A DNA stretch of 64,000 bases from Marivivens sp. LCG002 (GCF_030264275.1 NZ_CP127165.1:1228001-1292000); one strand, 5' to 3'. Counted from the stretch's first letter, positions 24,513 to 35,245 are shown. The notes: generated by a model not told the origin, from the sequence alone. Program-made: numbers and translations.

Positions 24513-24539
24513 GCTTCGGGCGGTTCGACCGCCCGAGGC
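24513..24539 (+). terminator. Hairpin just after the giant gene
   Basis: GCTTCGGGCGG, loop TTCG, CCGCCCGAGGC: an eleven-pair stem with one wobble, eight bases after the stop codon. No strong T-run follows, so it may act with the next hairpin or as a 3' stabiliser. Confidence 0.6.
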
Positions 24540-24566
24540 TCCGTCTGGTTGGTGGGGATCAGACAC

Positions 24567-24602
24567 AATCCCGTCCGCAAGGGGGCTTGCGGGCGGGATT
24601 TC
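24567..24602. terminator. Strong bidirectional terminator between convergent genes
   Basis: AATCCCGTCCGCAAG (24567-24581) pairs with CTTGCGGGCGGGATT (24586-24600) with one wobble, T-rich on one side and A-rich on the other. It separates the giant gene from the convergent MobA-like gene, whose stop begins at 24605. Confidence 0.8.
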
Positions 24603-25193
24603 CTATGTTCGGGGGATTGCGCGAAAAGCGGCCCAATCTTCGGGAGTATCAAGATCAAGGGTCGCATGATCCGAAGGCAAGGTCACAAGTTCAAGGCGCA
24701 CTTTGTGCGCACGGATAATCTCGGCGCCTCCGCTGTCGCCTGAAAGTGTTTCAAACATGGGCCGCAAGGTTGTTTCAAAGAGGATCGGGTGCCCCTGAGC
24801 GCCCGATTGATCCGCGCCGCGCAAGATAAGCGTGTCGCTGCCCGGCATATAGTCGAGCATTTGTTTCAGATCGGCGCTCGTCAGCCCCACAAGGTCAGCG
24901 AGAAGAACCATGAACCAAGCCGAGGCGGGCAGGGCGCGGACCCCTGTTTTCAGGCTCTCGGACATGCCCAGATCGGCGGTCGGAACCTCGATCAGCGTAG
25001 CGCTGAGATCGGCAATCGCTTTGGCGCGGGGATGCGTCAGGGACGGCAGCGCGACAAAAACAGGCTCACCCGTCGAAAGCGCCGCGTTCACCTGACGACG
25101 AAGCAGAGGAAGCCCATCGACCATTTCCAACAGCTTGTCCGCGCCGCGCATGCGTGACGAACGACCGGCAGCAAGAATAAGAATAGGGGTCAT
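24603..25193 (-). CDS. MobA-like nucleotidyltransferase (molybdenum cofactor type)
   Basis: A 196-residue protein of the MobA/MocA nucleotidyltransferase family. The N-terminal nucleotide-binding loop LILAAGRSSRMRGADKLL is complete, followed by the metal site region VLLADLVGL and the GHPILF motif. MocA members attach CTP to molybdopterin for xanthine-dehydrogenase type enzymes; which molybdenum enzyme it serves cannot be told here, since no molybdoenzyme gene is near. The start at 25193 has AAGGTG a suitable distance upstream. Confidence 0.85.
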   Translation of the reverse strand: MTPILILAAGRSSRMRGADKLLEMVDGLPLLRRQVNAALSTGEPVFVALPSLTHPRAKAIADLSATLIEVPTADLGMSESLKTGVRALPASAWFMVLLADLVGLTSADLKQMLDYMPGSDTLILRGADQSGAQGHPILFETTLRPMFETLSGDSGGAEIIRAHKVRLELVTLPSDHATLDLDTPEDWAAFRAIPRT

Positions 25194-25251
25194 AGGGCAC
25201 CTTGGAACTTTTCCGAGCGGAACGGGTTAAGTCATAAACGAGGGACCGTAA

Positions 25252-26505
25252 TTGTTCACCACATTCATTGAACGTTTCAAGAGATTAACGCGAAACCTCT
25301 TTATCCGTGTCCTGCTGATCGGATTGCTGAGCATTCTGGCCACTTTGGTGGCCAAGGTCGCAGGGGCGTTCATCCCCGCGACGCTGGCGCAAAAGATCGG
25401 TGCCAGTTCCGTCGACACTCTTTTGAATATCCTCGCCAACTCCATGCTTGCGGTGACGACCTTTTCGCTGTCCGTCATGGTGTCGGTGCATCGGTCCGTC
25501 TCGTCTCAATGGAGCCCGCGCGCCCATCGGATGCAGCTTCGCGACAATCGCACGCAATCCGTTCTGGCGACATTCGTCGGAGCCTATATCTATGCGCTCT
25601 TGTCGATCATCTTGCGCGAAACAGGGTTCTACGGCGAGCGGGAGCTTGTCGTTCTTTACGTGGTGACGCTTGCGGTTTTCGGCTTGATCGTCTGGATGAT
25701 CCTGACTTGGATCTTCCATCTCCAAACCTTCGGGAGCCTTGGGAACACCGCCGACCGTATCGAAGACCTCGCGCGAACCGCGCTCGAGGCGCGCGTGAAG
25801 GACCCCGCTCTTGGAGCGCATCCCCTAACGCCCGATGTCCAGATTCCGCACCACGCACGCCCTCTCATGGCGCCAAAAAGCGGCTTTGTGAAAAGCGTTT
25901 TTCCCCATGGTCTCGATCAGGCGATGAGCGACGGCGAAGCGGTCTATATTACCATTAGTGTCGGGGATTATGTTCAGCGGGGCGAGCCGGTCGGTTTTAC
26001 CACTGCAGTTGAAGAGCGTGCGATAAAGGTTTGGAGTTACATTGATATTTCATCCGAACGTGACGCAGATCAGGACCCTGTGTTCGGGCTTCTCATGCTT
26101 GCGGAGATTGCCAGCAAAGCGCTTTCTCCGGGGATCAACGACGGTGGGACGGCGATCGACATTATGGGGCGGATTTCCGCAATCCTGATGGATCTGGAGA
26201 TCACCGAGACAAAGCCCGCGCCCTGCACCAAGGTCTGGATGCCCGAGGTCGATGTCGCTGCGCTTTTGTCCGAGCCGTTCGAGCTTATCGCCCGCGATGG
26301 CGCCGACAAGGTCGAAGTGCAGGTCTTTCTTCAAAACAGGCTCAGGTCTCTGGCGGCACATCCACATCCCGCGATACGGGACACCGCCAAAAAAATTGCC
26401 CAAAGCGCCATGGAGCGCTCTGAGCAGGTCATTGATTTTCCGCAAGATATCGACGCGATCAAACGCGCCGCAGCGTGGATCGAGGTTGCGACCGTTACGG
26501 GATGA
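25252..26505 (+). CDS. DUF2254 membrane protein
   Basis: A 417-residue inner-membrane protein. Four hydrophobic segments lie in the first 150 residues (about 18-42, 55-80, 105-125, 130-155), followed by a large soluble C-terminal part with the conserved AEIASKALSPGINDGGTAID stretch that marks DUF2254. The biochemical function of the family is unknown. The gene is divergent from the MobA-like gene and its 3' end overlaps the convergent YSC84-type gene by 11 bases. Confidence 0.85.
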   Translation: MFTTFIERFKRLTRNLFIRVLLIGLLSILATLVAKVAGAFIPATLAQKIGASSVDTLLNILANSMLAVTTFSLSVMVSVHRSVSSQWSPRAHRMQLRDNRTQSVLATFVGAYIYALLSIILRETGFYGERELVVLYVVTLAVFGLIVWMILTWIFHLQTFGSLGNTADRIEDLARTALEARVKDPALGAHPLTPDVQIPHHARPLMAPKSGFVKSVFPHGLDQAMSDGEAVYITISVGDYVQRGEPVGFTTAVEERAIKVWSYIDISSERDADQDPVFGLLMLAEIASKALSPGINDGGTAIDIMGRISAILMDLEITETKPAPCTKVWMPEVDVAALLSEPFELIARDGADKVEVQVFLQNRLRSLAAHPHPAIRDTAKKIAQSAMERSEQVIDFPQDIDAIKRAAAWIEVATVTG

Positions 26506-27052
26506 TGCGCGTATACTTCGTGCCTTCGAGCGACACGCCGACACGGAAGCCAGCCTGACCGAAGACAACCGCAATGACGGGCGCACGCGACGTGGTGGTT
26601 TCTGCGCGGATCGTCTCGCCCGCGTCGACAAAGGCATATTCCACATCCGCGCCCAGCGCCCAACCGGGGCTACGGCGGAAGTCCAACAGCGCGTCTTGCG
26701 TCATAAAGAACAGAACGTGGCTGTATTGTTGCCCGCCGATCTGAAGACCTGCGCTTGCCGAGCTTGAGGAGTAGTAATCAACCGATGTGCCGCCGACCTG
26801 AAGCGCGCCGCGACCATAAGAGCCGCCGATCCCGAGACCGACTTCGGTCACGAGCGGCATGACAAGCATACCCGCCGCCTGTTGCGAAAGACCCTGCGTT
26901 TGCGGGTAATTGGCATACATGTAGCGGAGTGTTTCGTTCACGCGGGCATCGATCATCGACGCACCGTTGCTCCCGATCCCGTTTGCGCAGGCACCAAGTC
27001 CCGTCAGCGCGAGTGCGCCAAGTGCGAAGTTTCTTCTGGAGAAGCTGCTCAT
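26495..27052 (-). CDS. YSC84/SYLF-domain lipoprotein
   Basis: A 185-residue predicted lipoprotein. The N-terminus SRRNFALGALALTGLGAC contains twin arginines and a lipobox LGAC with acylated Cys22, so it may use the Tat or Sec route. The remainder matches the SYLF/YSC84 lipid-binding fold: GMLVMPLVTEVGLGIGGSYGRGAL, later FFMTQDALLDF and a C-terminal VSLEGTKYTRI. Members bind phosphoinositides in eukaryotes; the bacterial role is unclear. GAGG precedes the ATG at 27052. Confidence 0.85.
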   Translation of the reverse strand: MSSFSRRNFALGALALTGLGACANGIGSNGASMIDARVNETLRYMYANYPQTQGLSQQAAGMLVMPLVTEVGLGIGGSYGRGALQVGGTSVDYYSSSSASAGLQIGGQQYSHVLFFMTQDALLDFRRSPGWALGADVEYAFVDAGETIRAETTTSRAPVIAVVFGQAGFRVGVSLEGTKYTRIIP

Positions 27053-27116
27053 ATTTGCCTCGTTATGAATGGCGGCTTGGCCGCTCTTTATGGGTTTGAA
27101 CTATAGGCGGTATTTT

Positions 27117-27146
27117 CGCGCCTGTCATCTCCAAGATACAGGCGCG
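27117..27146. terminator. Inverted repeat between hemB and the SYLF gene
   Basis: CGCGCCTGT (27117-27125) and ACAGGCGCG (27138-27146) form a perfect nine-base stem eight bases beyond the hemB stop. There is no T-run in the direction of hemB transcription, so it may be a weak terminator or a 3' stabiliser. Confidence 0.45.
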
Positions 27147-27153
27147 AGAGGGA

Positions 27154-28263
<1,110 letters not shown>

Positions 28264-28272
28264 TTAACGCAT

Positions 28273-28797
28273 ATGACGCTATTCGACACGATTTTCGAAG
28301 TAATAGACCTGCGCTCGTTTTCCAATCTTTGGTATTGGATCGGGCTTGCGGTGATTTGGTCTTCGGCGAGCTACTTTGTGCTTGGCGTGCCGAACGATAT
28401 GGTGATGCGCGCGCGCCGCGAGGGCGGGCAGGCCCTTGAAGATCTCGAGATCCTTTTGATGATCAACGCGCGGCGGCTTTTGGCCATATCGCGGGGCGTC
28501 GGGCTTGTGGGCCTTGGGGTCTTTTCCTTTATCGTCACATCTCTTCTTGTGCTCGCGGCTTGGTACCGCATCGAATTTGCCCAAGCGGTTCTCTTTCTTG
28601 TGGGGCCGAGCGCCTTTGTCGCGGCGCTGCGTCTTTCGCTTGCGACGATCATCGTCGAGCAAATCCCGCGGGACGAACAGCTCTTTTCGCTGCTGCGCCG
28701 TCATCGCTTTGTTGTCCAGATCGTCGGCCTTGCGACGATCTTTGTGACCGCGATGTTCGGGATGTATCAGAACCTTTTGGTGCCCCACGGATTTTGA
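28273..28797 (+). CDS. Conserved four-helix membrane protein
   Basis: A 174-residue predicted integral membrane protein with hydrophobic segments near residues 20-40, 76-97, 102-122 and 148-165, and a charged loop MRARREGGQALEDLEILLMINARRLL. I recall similar Rhodobacterales proteins being labelled component of SufBCD complex, but nothing in the sequence shows a link to iron-sulfur assembly. It is divergent from hemB and directly precedes mfd. Function unknown. Confidence 0.7.
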   Translation: MTLFDTIFEVIDLRSFSNLWYWIGLAVIWSSASYFVLGVPNDMVMRARREGGQALEDLEILLMINARRLLAISRGVGLVGLGVFSFIVTSLLVLAAWYRIEFAQAVLFLVGPSAFVAALRLSLATIIVEQIPRDEQLFSLLRRHRFVVQIVGLATIFVTAMFGMYQNLLVPHGF

Positions 28798-28845
28798 CCC
28801 GTACGGAGCCATTGACAAAACCCGTTGTCGGGGTAGGTGAGTGCC

Positions 28846-31800
28846 ATGCAATCCATGAACCATATCACCGTCAGCGGCGCTCCCGAAGGGTTTGACGCCC
28901 GTCTCATTCTCAACGAAGTCGCCAAGTCGGGCGGACCCGTGCTCCATATCGCGCGGGACGACAAGCGTATGGCGGCGATGCAGGCGGCGCTTGAATATTT
29001 CGATCCCTCGATGCCCGTCGTGGTGTTTCCTGCATGGGACTGCTTGCCTTATGACCGCGTCTCTCCCAATGCCGATATTTCTGCGGCGCGGATGGCGACT
29101 TTGGCGGGGCTTGCGCATGGGATGCCTGAAAAGTTCATCCTTCTGACAACGCTCAACGCGGCAACACAGAAAATCCCCGCGCGCTCGGTCCTGCGCGAGG
29201 CGGCCTTTACCGCTCATGTGGGGAGCCGCATCGATGAAGAGGGGCTGCGCCGTTTCCTCGTGCGTATGGGCTTTACCCAAAGCCCGACCGTGATGGAGCC
29301 GGGGGATTACGCGATCCGCGGCGGTATCATCGACATCTATTCACCAGGCGAAGCGGGGCCTGTTCGGCTTGATCTGTTCGGTGATACACTCGACGCCGCG
29401 CGCCGTTTTGATCCCGCCACGCAGCGCACCACAGAAAAGCTTTCGGTCGTCGAACTTGCGCCCGTTTCCGAGGTGATCCTCGACGATGCGGCCATAACGC
29501 GTTTCCGTCAGAACTACCGCATCGAATTCGGGGCCGCTGGCACCGATGATCCTCTTTACGAGGCCGTTTCTGCCGGGCGCAAACACGCAGGGATCGAACA
29601 CTGGCTCGGGTTTTTCCATGACGAGCTTGAAACCTTGTTCGATTATTTGCCCAAAGCAACGATCACGCTCGATGATCAAATGGCGGCAAGCCGCGATGCC
29701 CGCTGGACGTCGATCACCGACCAATACGAAACCCGTATGTTCGCACTCAAGCAAAAGAGCCGCGTGGACAGCGTTTACAAACCCGCACCGCCCGAAACGC
29801 TCTATCTTGATGATGTGGCATGGGACGCCAAGGTCGGTGCGCGCCGCGTTCTGCAATTCACCGCTCTGCCGCAATCTCTCGGTCCGGGCGTCATCGACGC
29901 AGGCGGTCGTATCGGTCGCGATTTCGCCCCCGAACGCCAGCAAGAAAGCATTAGCCTCTTCGGCTCCCTCACGGCCCATATCAAGACCAAGCTGGACAAG
30001 GGACCCGTCGTCATCGCCTCCTATTCCGAGGGCGCGCGAGAGCGCCTCATGGGACTTCTCGAGGATGAAGGCATCGGCGAGACGATCGAGATCACCGATC
30101 ATTCTCGCGTCGGAAAATCGGGTATCCATCTGACCGTCTGGCCGCTTGACCACGGGTTCGAAACCAAAGAACTCACCGTCATTTCAGAGCAGGACGTCCT
30201 TGGCGACCGTTTGATCCGCCAGACCCGCAAAAAGCGCCGCGCCGAGAATTTCCTTACCGAAACCCAGAGCCTCTCTCCGGGGGATCTCGTCGTCCACGTC
30301 GATCACGGTGTGGGTCGTTTCCTCGGGCTCGAGGTGGTTACTGCGGCCGGCGCAGCACATGAATGCATTGCACTGGAATACGCCGAAAACGCCAAGCTGT
30401 ATCTGCCTGTCGAGAATATCGAACTCCTCTCGCGCTTTGGCCATGAAGAGGGGCTTCTCGACCGTCTGGGCGGCGGCGCATGGCAGGCGAAAAAGGCACG
30501 GCTCAAGGAACGCATCCGCCAGATGGCCGAACGGCTTATCCGTGTCGCGGCCGAGCGTCACCTGCGCAAAGCGCCCGTGCTCACGCCGCCTGACGGGATG
30601 TGGGACCAATTCCTTGCGCGTTTCCCCTATGCCGAGACCGATGACCAGCTTCAGGCCATCGCGGATGTGCTCGACGATCTGGACAGCGGTTCGCCGATGG
30701 ATCGTCTTATTTGCGGCGACGTCGGCTTCGGCAAGACCGAGGTCGCGATCCGCGCCGCCTTTGTTGCCGCCATGTCGGGGGTTCAGGTTGCGCTTATCGC
30801 GCCGACCACGCTCCTTGCCCGCCAGCATTACAAGAGCTTTGCCGAGCGGTTCCGCGGCTTTCCGATCAATGTCGCGCCGCTCTCGCGCTTTGTGTCGGCA
30901 GGTGACGCCGCCCGCACCCGCGAGGGCATGACGAACGGGCAGGTGGATATCGTCATCGGCACCCATGCCCTCCTTGCCAAGTCGGTGAAGTTCAAGAACC
31001 TCGGCCTTCTCATCATCGACGAGGAACAGCATTTCGGCGTCCAGCACAAAGAGCGCCTCAAGCAGATGCGCTCGAACATCCACGTGCTGACGCTTACCGC
31101 AACACCGATCCCCCGCACGCTCCAGCTTTCGCTCTCGGGCGTGCGCGAACTTTCGATCATCGGCACACCGCCCATCGACCGTCTGGCGATCCGCACCTAT
31201 GTGTCCGAGTTCGACACCGTCACCCTACGCGAGGCGCTTCTGCGCGAGCATTATCGCGGCGGGCAGTCCTTCTTCGTGGTGCCGCGCATCACCGACCTTG
31301 CCGAGATCGAGGATTGGGTCAAACGCGAAGTCCCCGAGGTCACTTATGTCATTGCCCACGGGCAAATGGCGGCGGGTGAGCTTGATGACCGCATGAACGC
31401 CTTTTACGACGGCAAATATGATGTGCTCATCGCGACCACGATTGTGGAATCCGGTCTCGACATTCCGACCGCCAACACGATGATCGTGCACCGTGCGGAT
31501 ATGTTCGGCCTTGCCCAGCTCTATCAGATCAGGGGGCGCGTCGGCCGCTCGAAAATTCGCGCCTATGCCTATCTGACCACCAAACCGCGTGCCAAACTCA
31601 CTCCGCAAGCCGAGAAGCGTCTGCGCGTTCTGGGGAGCCTCGACACCCTTGGGGCAGGCTTCACCCTTGCCAGTCAGGACCTTGATATCCGCGGGGCAGG
31701 GAACCTCCTTGGCGAAGAGCAGTCGGGCCAGATGCGCGAGGTCGGTTTCGAGCTTTATCAACAGATGCTCGAGGACGAGATCGCCCGCATCAAGTCAGGC

Positions 31801-32286
31801 GGCGGCGAAGGCATGCTGGGCGACGACACGGGCCAATGGGCGCCGCAGATCAACCTCGGCGTGCCCGTTCTCATCCCCGAGAGCTATGTCCCCGATCTCG
31901 ACGTGCGCCTCGGGCTTTATCGCCGCCTCTCGGATCTGTCGACCAAGGTGGAACTCGAAGGCTTTGCCGCCGAGCTGATCGACCGCTTCGGTAAACTCCC
32001 CAAAGAGGTCAACACGCTCCTCCTCATCGTGCGGATCAAGGCCATGTGCAAAAAGGCAGGGATCAGCCACCTCGACGGCGGCCCCAAAGGCGCGACGATC
32101 CGCTTCCACAACGACAAATTCGCATCCCCTGCGGGTCTTGTGGAGTTCATCAACGACCAGAAGGGCCTCGCCAAAGTCAAAGACAACAAGATCGTCATCC
32201 GCCGCGACTGGGTGAAGGACGCCGACAAGATCAAGGGCGCGTTTGCGATTGCGCGGGACTTGGCGGAGAAGGTGGCGGGTAAGTGA
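28846..32286 (+). CDS. mfd: Transcription-repair coupling factor
   Basis: ATP-driven DNA translocase that removes RNA polymerase stalled at lesions and recruits UvrAB. The 1146-residue protein has the UvrB-like N-terminal module, the RNA polymerase interaction domain (GDLVVHVDHGVGRFLGLE), and the RecG-like helicase core: Walker A GDVGFGKT near residue 624, Walker B DEEQHFG near 725, the TATPIPRTLQ motif and GRVGRS. The C-terminal TRCF domain follows. ATG 28846 was preferred to the GTG at 28837 because AGGTGAG lies five bases before it. Its stop is three bases from the convergent PIN gene. Confidence 0.96.
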   Translation: MQSMNHITVSGAPEGFDARLILNEVAKSGGPVLHIARDDKRMAAMQAALEYFDPSMPVVVFPAWDCLPYDRVSPNADISAARMATLAGLAHGMPEKFILLTTLNAATQKIPARSVLREAAFTAHVGSRIDEEGLRRFLVRMGFTQSPTVMEPGDYAIRGGIIDIYSPGEAGPVRLDLFGDTLDAARRFDPATQRTTEKLSVVELAPVSEVILDDAAITRFRQNYRIEFGAAGTDDPLYEAVSAGRKHAGIEHWLGFFHDELETLFDYLPKATITLDDQMAASRDARWTSITDQYETRMFALKQKSRVDSVYKPAPPETLYLDDVAWDAKVGARRVLQFTALPQSLGPGVIDAGGRIGRDFAPERQQESISLFGSLTAHIKTKLDKGPVVIASYSEGARERLMGLLEDEGIGETIEITDHSRVGKSGIHLTVWPLDHGFETKELTVISEQDVLGDRLIRQTRKKRRAENFLTETQSLSPGDLVVHVDHGVGRFLGLEVVTAAGAAHECIALEYAENAKLYLPVENIELLSRFGHEEGLLDRLGGGAWQAKKARLKERIRQMAERLIRVAAERHLRKAPVLTPPDGMWDQFLARFPYAETDDQLQAIADVLDDLDSGSPMDRLICGDVGFGKTEVAIRAAFVAAMSGVQVALIAPTTLLARQHYKSFAERFRGFPINVAPLSRFVSAGDAARTREGMTNGQVDIVIGTHALLAKSVKFKNLGLLIIDEEQHFGVQHKERLKQMRSNIHVLTLTATPIPRTLQLSLSGVRELSIIGTPPIDRLAIRTYVSEFDTVTLREALLREHYRGGQSFFVVPRITDLAEIEDWVKREVPEVTYVIAHGQMAAGELDDRMNAFYDGKYDVLIATTIVESGLDIPTANTMIVHRADMFGLAQLYQIRGRVGRSKIRAYAYLTTKPRAKLTPQAEKRLRVLGSLDTLGAGFTLASQDLDIRGAGNLLGEEQSGQMREVGFELYQQMLEDEIARIKSGGGEGMLGDDTGQWAPQINLGVPVLIPESYVPDLDVRLGLYRRLSDLSTKVELEGFAAELIDRFGKLPKEVNTLLLIVRIKAMCKKAGISHLDGGPKGATIRFHNDKFASPAGLVEFINDQKGLAKVKDNKIVIRRDWVKDADKIKGAFAIARDLAEKVAGK

Positions 32287-32289
32287 ATA

Positions 32290-32751
32290 TTAGACTTTTG
32301 ACATCTTATATGTTTCTTCACTAGCGATAATTTTAATATTGGGGCAGTGTTTGTGTCCAATGTTGTTTCTAATTATGTCACGACATTTTGCCATTCTGTC
32401 GTCTCGTGAGATTACATATAAGCAATTGCTCTCACGAGCCAATGCGAAAATATGTAGATCATCGCAGGCTGCATCAATTTTTCCAAATTTTCTTAGAATG
32501 CGTTCTCTTATCTCAGTTTCAGAGCTGTCAACTCTTTCTTTTTCTATTTTTATTACTCTTCCTATATCGCTTAGGTAATTCACTAACTCAGCGAGTGATC
32601 TTTTTGTTGCGATTTCGTTCAAGCACTTAGAGCCACCAATTACTATTTTGACAGTGAATTTAGACGATTTCAGGTCATCAAAAAAATATTTCGGATAGTT
32701 GGCTTGGTCTGGTTTTATGTCAACGCACGTGTCAAGAATATACCTTTTCAT
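32290..32751 (-). CDS. PIN-domain nuclease, partner of the ATPase gene
   Basis: A 153-residue protein with the acidic pattern of a PIN nuclease: N-terminal YILDTCVDI (Asp7 and nearby Asp), a central conserved acid, and the C-terminal DDLHIFALARESNCLYVISRDDRMA block, which is the usual D-x-x-I-x-A-x-A...T/S-x-D signature. PIN proteins usually cut RNA and are common toxins. Its ATG overlaps the stop of the ATPase gene by one base (TGATG), so translation is coupled. Both genes are visibly AT-rich beside GC-rich mfd and mnmA, indicating transfer. Target and trigger are unknown. Confidence 0.75.
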   Translation of the reverse strand: MKRYILDTCVDIKPDQANYPKYFFDDLKSSKFTVKIVIGGSKCLNEIATKRSLAELVNYLSDIGRVIKIEKERVDSSETEIRERILRKFGKIDAACDDLHIFALARESNCLYVISRDDRMAKCRDIIRNNIGHKHCPNIKIIASEETYKMSKV

Positions 32752-34061
32752 CAAAGGTACTCCAGTTTATCGAGGGTTTCTTTTAAAAAGAAATCCCTGA
32801 ACTCTGTTGGTGCTTCGCTAAATTTTCCATCGCCACCAATATTAATCTCAAACGCCACATTTCTACTCTCTTCTTTGTGGAAGAACAAAACTTGAGCTGA
32901 AACCTTTTGATCTGATTTGGCATTGGATATTCTAAATCTATCGATTAGAAAATCACTATGTGTCTCAACGATAAATATATTTCGTTTTGCTGAGGCTTTG
33001 TGAAATAAGTCTCCGAGCGCGGCTTGCGCGCGGGGGTGCAAATGAAGCTCAGGTTGTTGAACTAGGAAAGCGCTTCCTCTGTCGTAGACAAGAATATCTG
33101 CGATAATCGGGAGCACCTGTCCAACACCAAAGCCGAGTTCATCAATATAGAAGTATTTATTTCCTTTTCTTGCTTGGATAACGAACGGGTTTCCCTTAAT
33201 TTTTGTTTTGATTGTGCTTACTTCAATTGCATCAAAAAGCCCACTGCTTTGTCCAAAGCTATTGATGGAATTCGAAAGTGCTGGATTGTCAGCCAGCAAG
33301 TCCTTGAGCATATATGGAGTATGCTTGCCATCTTTGGTGAATCTATTTTTTACTCCGTGGTGCATCCTGTTTGGTATTGCTCTCATTGGACCATGAGCAA
33401 GTACACCTTCAAGTGGAGGGTATTCTCTCCATGTTGGATTTTCTTCAAATTGATTGATCGAATATACCCAATCCCAGCCATCGTTTAGTGGGGGTGAATC
33501 GATATCTCTGTATTTTTGAAACCTTTTAGGCTTCTCGAAGTGGTGTTTTTGCAGGTGGCTACGAACTTCGTCAGTGTTTTCAAATTCAAGAGGATCAAAA
33601 TGACTTGAGCGATAACCTATCGAATTCTTGCCTTTTCTTTTTGTCCTTGTTAGTTGACTTATAGCATTTTCATTTAGAAGTGTAATCTTTTGTATTTTTA
33701 GGTTTTCGCCAATTACTTTATAGGTAATCAGTCTGCCATTCAATTTGCCGTTCTCTTGATTTTTCCTTCTCGTGATAAAACCAACAGTGAACTCTTTTGA
33801 GCCGCTCAACCTCGAAACTACGTCAAATACAGTTTCTATACCGTCCACTGAACCAAGTACATCAAAGTAATGAAGGTGGTGTCTTGAATCTAGTAGTTCG
33901 ATCAATTGAGTGAAGCTAGATTTTCCAGTGCTGTTTTCTCCTACAAGAAAGTTGCAATTCAGAATGCGGTGCCACCCATGCGGTGTTCCCTTAAAATTTT
34001 CTGAAAATACACTGTAGTATTCGAGCGAATCTATAAGCAAAGCATTTTTCCCCGTTTTCAA
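32751..34061 (-). CDS. SMC/ABC-type AAA ATPase (AAA_15/DUF3696-like)
   Basis: A 436-residue ATPase. It has Walker A GENSTGKSS near residue 42, an ABC-signature-like DELGFGVGQVLPII, a Walker B variant FLVQQPELHLHPRAQ and the switch histidine region IVETHSDFLIDR. This order is that of the OLD/AAA_15/DUF3696 ATPases that act as sensors in several phage-defence systems. No TOPRIM domain follows, so it is not a standalone OLD nuclease; the nuclease function is supplied by the coupled PIN gene. The start is uncertain: TTG 34061 lacks a ribosome site, while TTG 34040 gives LIDSLEYYS, common for the family, behind GGGGAAAA. Confidence 0.8.
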   Translation of the reverse strand: MKTGKNALLIDSLEYYSVFSENFKGTPHGWHRILNCNFLVGENSTGKSSFTQLIELLDSRHHLHYFDVLGSVDGIETVFDVVSRLSGSKEFTVGFITRRKNQENGKLNGRLITYKVIGENLKIQKITLLNENAISQLTRTKRKGKNSIGYRSSHFDPLEFENTDEVRSHLQKHHFEKPKRFQKYRDIDSPPLNDGWDWVYSINQFEENPTWREYPPLEGVLAHGPMRAIPNRMHHGVKNRFTKDGKHTPYMLKDLLADNPALSNSINSFGQSSGLFDAIEVSTIKTKIKGNPFVIQARKGNKYFYIDELGFGVGQVLPIIADILVYDRGSAFLVQQPELHLHPRAQAALGDLFHKASAKRNIFIVETHSDFLIDRFRISNAKSDQKVSAQVLFFHKEESRNVAFEINIGGDGKFSEAPTEFRDFFLKETLDKLEYL

Positions 34062-34105
34062 CGAGGATTGCTTTTTTCATCTGGTTTAGCAACTCAAGAT
34101 TGTTG

Positions 34106-35245
34106 TCACCACCCCCGCCAAATCCAGCCGCCGCCTAGAATGCGGCTGCTGTCGGTCTCGTAGAAGACACAGGCCTGACCGGGGGAGACGCCTTCTTCGG
34201 CGGTCATAAGTTCGACCTCGGCTGTCGTGGCCGAGAGGGGGCGGATGATGGCCTCGGCGGGCGGGCGGGTCGAGCGGACTTTGACCGAGACATGCCACTC
34301 CTTGCGGCTCTCGAAGGGTTCATCCCCAAGCCAGTTGATCTCGCGCACGGGGACCGTCCGCGTGGCAAGGAGGTCCTTGGGGCCGACCACCACCTGTTTC
34401 TTGTCCACATCGAGCCGCACCACATAGAGCGGGTCGGCAAGGCCCCCGATCCCCAGACCGCGGCGCTGGCCGATGGTGTAATGGATCACGCCGCGATGGG
34501 TGCCGAGCACGTTGCCTTCGGTGTCCACGATCTCGCCTTCCTCGGCGGCACCGGGGCGGAGTTTCTCGATCACCGAGGCATAGTTGCCGTTGGGCACAAA
34601 GCAGATGTCCTGACTGTCGGGCTTGTCCGCCACGGCCAGCCCGTATTTCGCCGCAAGCGCACGAGTCGCGTCCTTGGACGGCAGGTGGCCCAGCGGGAAG
34701 CGCAGGTAATCAAGCTGCTCGGGCGTGGTGGAAAAGAGGAAATAGGACTGGTCACGGTTCGCATCCGTCGCGCAATGCAGCTCGGGGCCCTTGGCGCCCA
34801 TCTTGCGCTGGATGTAATGGCCCGTCGCCATACAGTCCGCGTCAAGGTCCTTGGCGGTCTGGAGAAGGTCCTTGAACTTGACCCGCTCGTTGCAGCGGAT
34901 GCAGGGCACAGGCGTCGCCCCCGCAAGGTAACTCTCGGCGAATTCGTCGATCACCGCGTCTTTGAAGATGTTCTCGTAGTCGAGGACATAATGCGGAAAG
35001 CCCATCTCTTCGGCGACGCGGCGCGCATCATGGATATCGCGGCCCGCACAGCAGGCGCCCTTTTTCGCAAGCGCCGCCCCGTGGTCGTAAAGCTGGAGCG
35101 TGACACCCACCACGTCGTAGCCCTCTTCGGCAAGCTGCGCGGCCACGACAGAGCTGTCGACCCCGCCGGACATCGCGACGACGACGCGGGTTTCGCTGGG
35201 CGGCTTGGCAAAGCCGAGGGAATTGAGGGGCGTCTCGAGGGGCAT
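34106..35245 (-). CDS. mnmA: tRNA-specific 2-thiouridylase
   Basis: Thiolates U34 of tRNA-Lys, Glu and Gln. The 379-residue protein shows the PP-loop SGGVDSS for ATP, the catalytic cysteines in [11 protein letters not shown] and SQDICFV, and the tRNA-binding GHYIQR and [17 protein letters not shown] motifs. ATG 35245 was chosen over 35263 because AAGGAGAGG lies directly upstream. The AT-rich ATPase-PIN pair lies downstream on the same strand, 44 bases after the stop. Confidence 0.96.
   Translation of the reverse strand: MPLETPLNSLGFAKPPSETRVVVAMSGGVDSSVVAAQLAEEGYDVVGVTLQLYDHGAALAKKGACCAGRDIHDARRVAEEMGFPHYVLDYENIFKDAVIDEFAESYLAGATPVPCIRCNERVKFKDLLQTAKDLDADCMATGHYIQRKMGAKGPELHCATDANRDQSYFLFSTTPEQLDYLRFPLGHLPSKDATRALAAKYGLAVADKPDSQDICFVPNGNYASVIEKLRPGAAEEGEIVDTEGNVLGTHRGVIHYTIGQRRGLGIGGLADPLYVVRLDVDKKQVVVGPKDLLATRTVPVREINWLGDEPFESRKEWHVSVKVRSTRPPAEAIIRPLSATTAEVELMTAEEGVSPGQACVFYETDSSRILGGGWIWRGW

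Noticed and set aside
28279-29280. 333-codon minus-strand frame and other long frames over mfd, ligA, hemB and the M24 gene (for example 36350-37999, 45166-46413)
   Set aside because: Each lies opposite a gene with clear family motifs and has composition typical of shadows.
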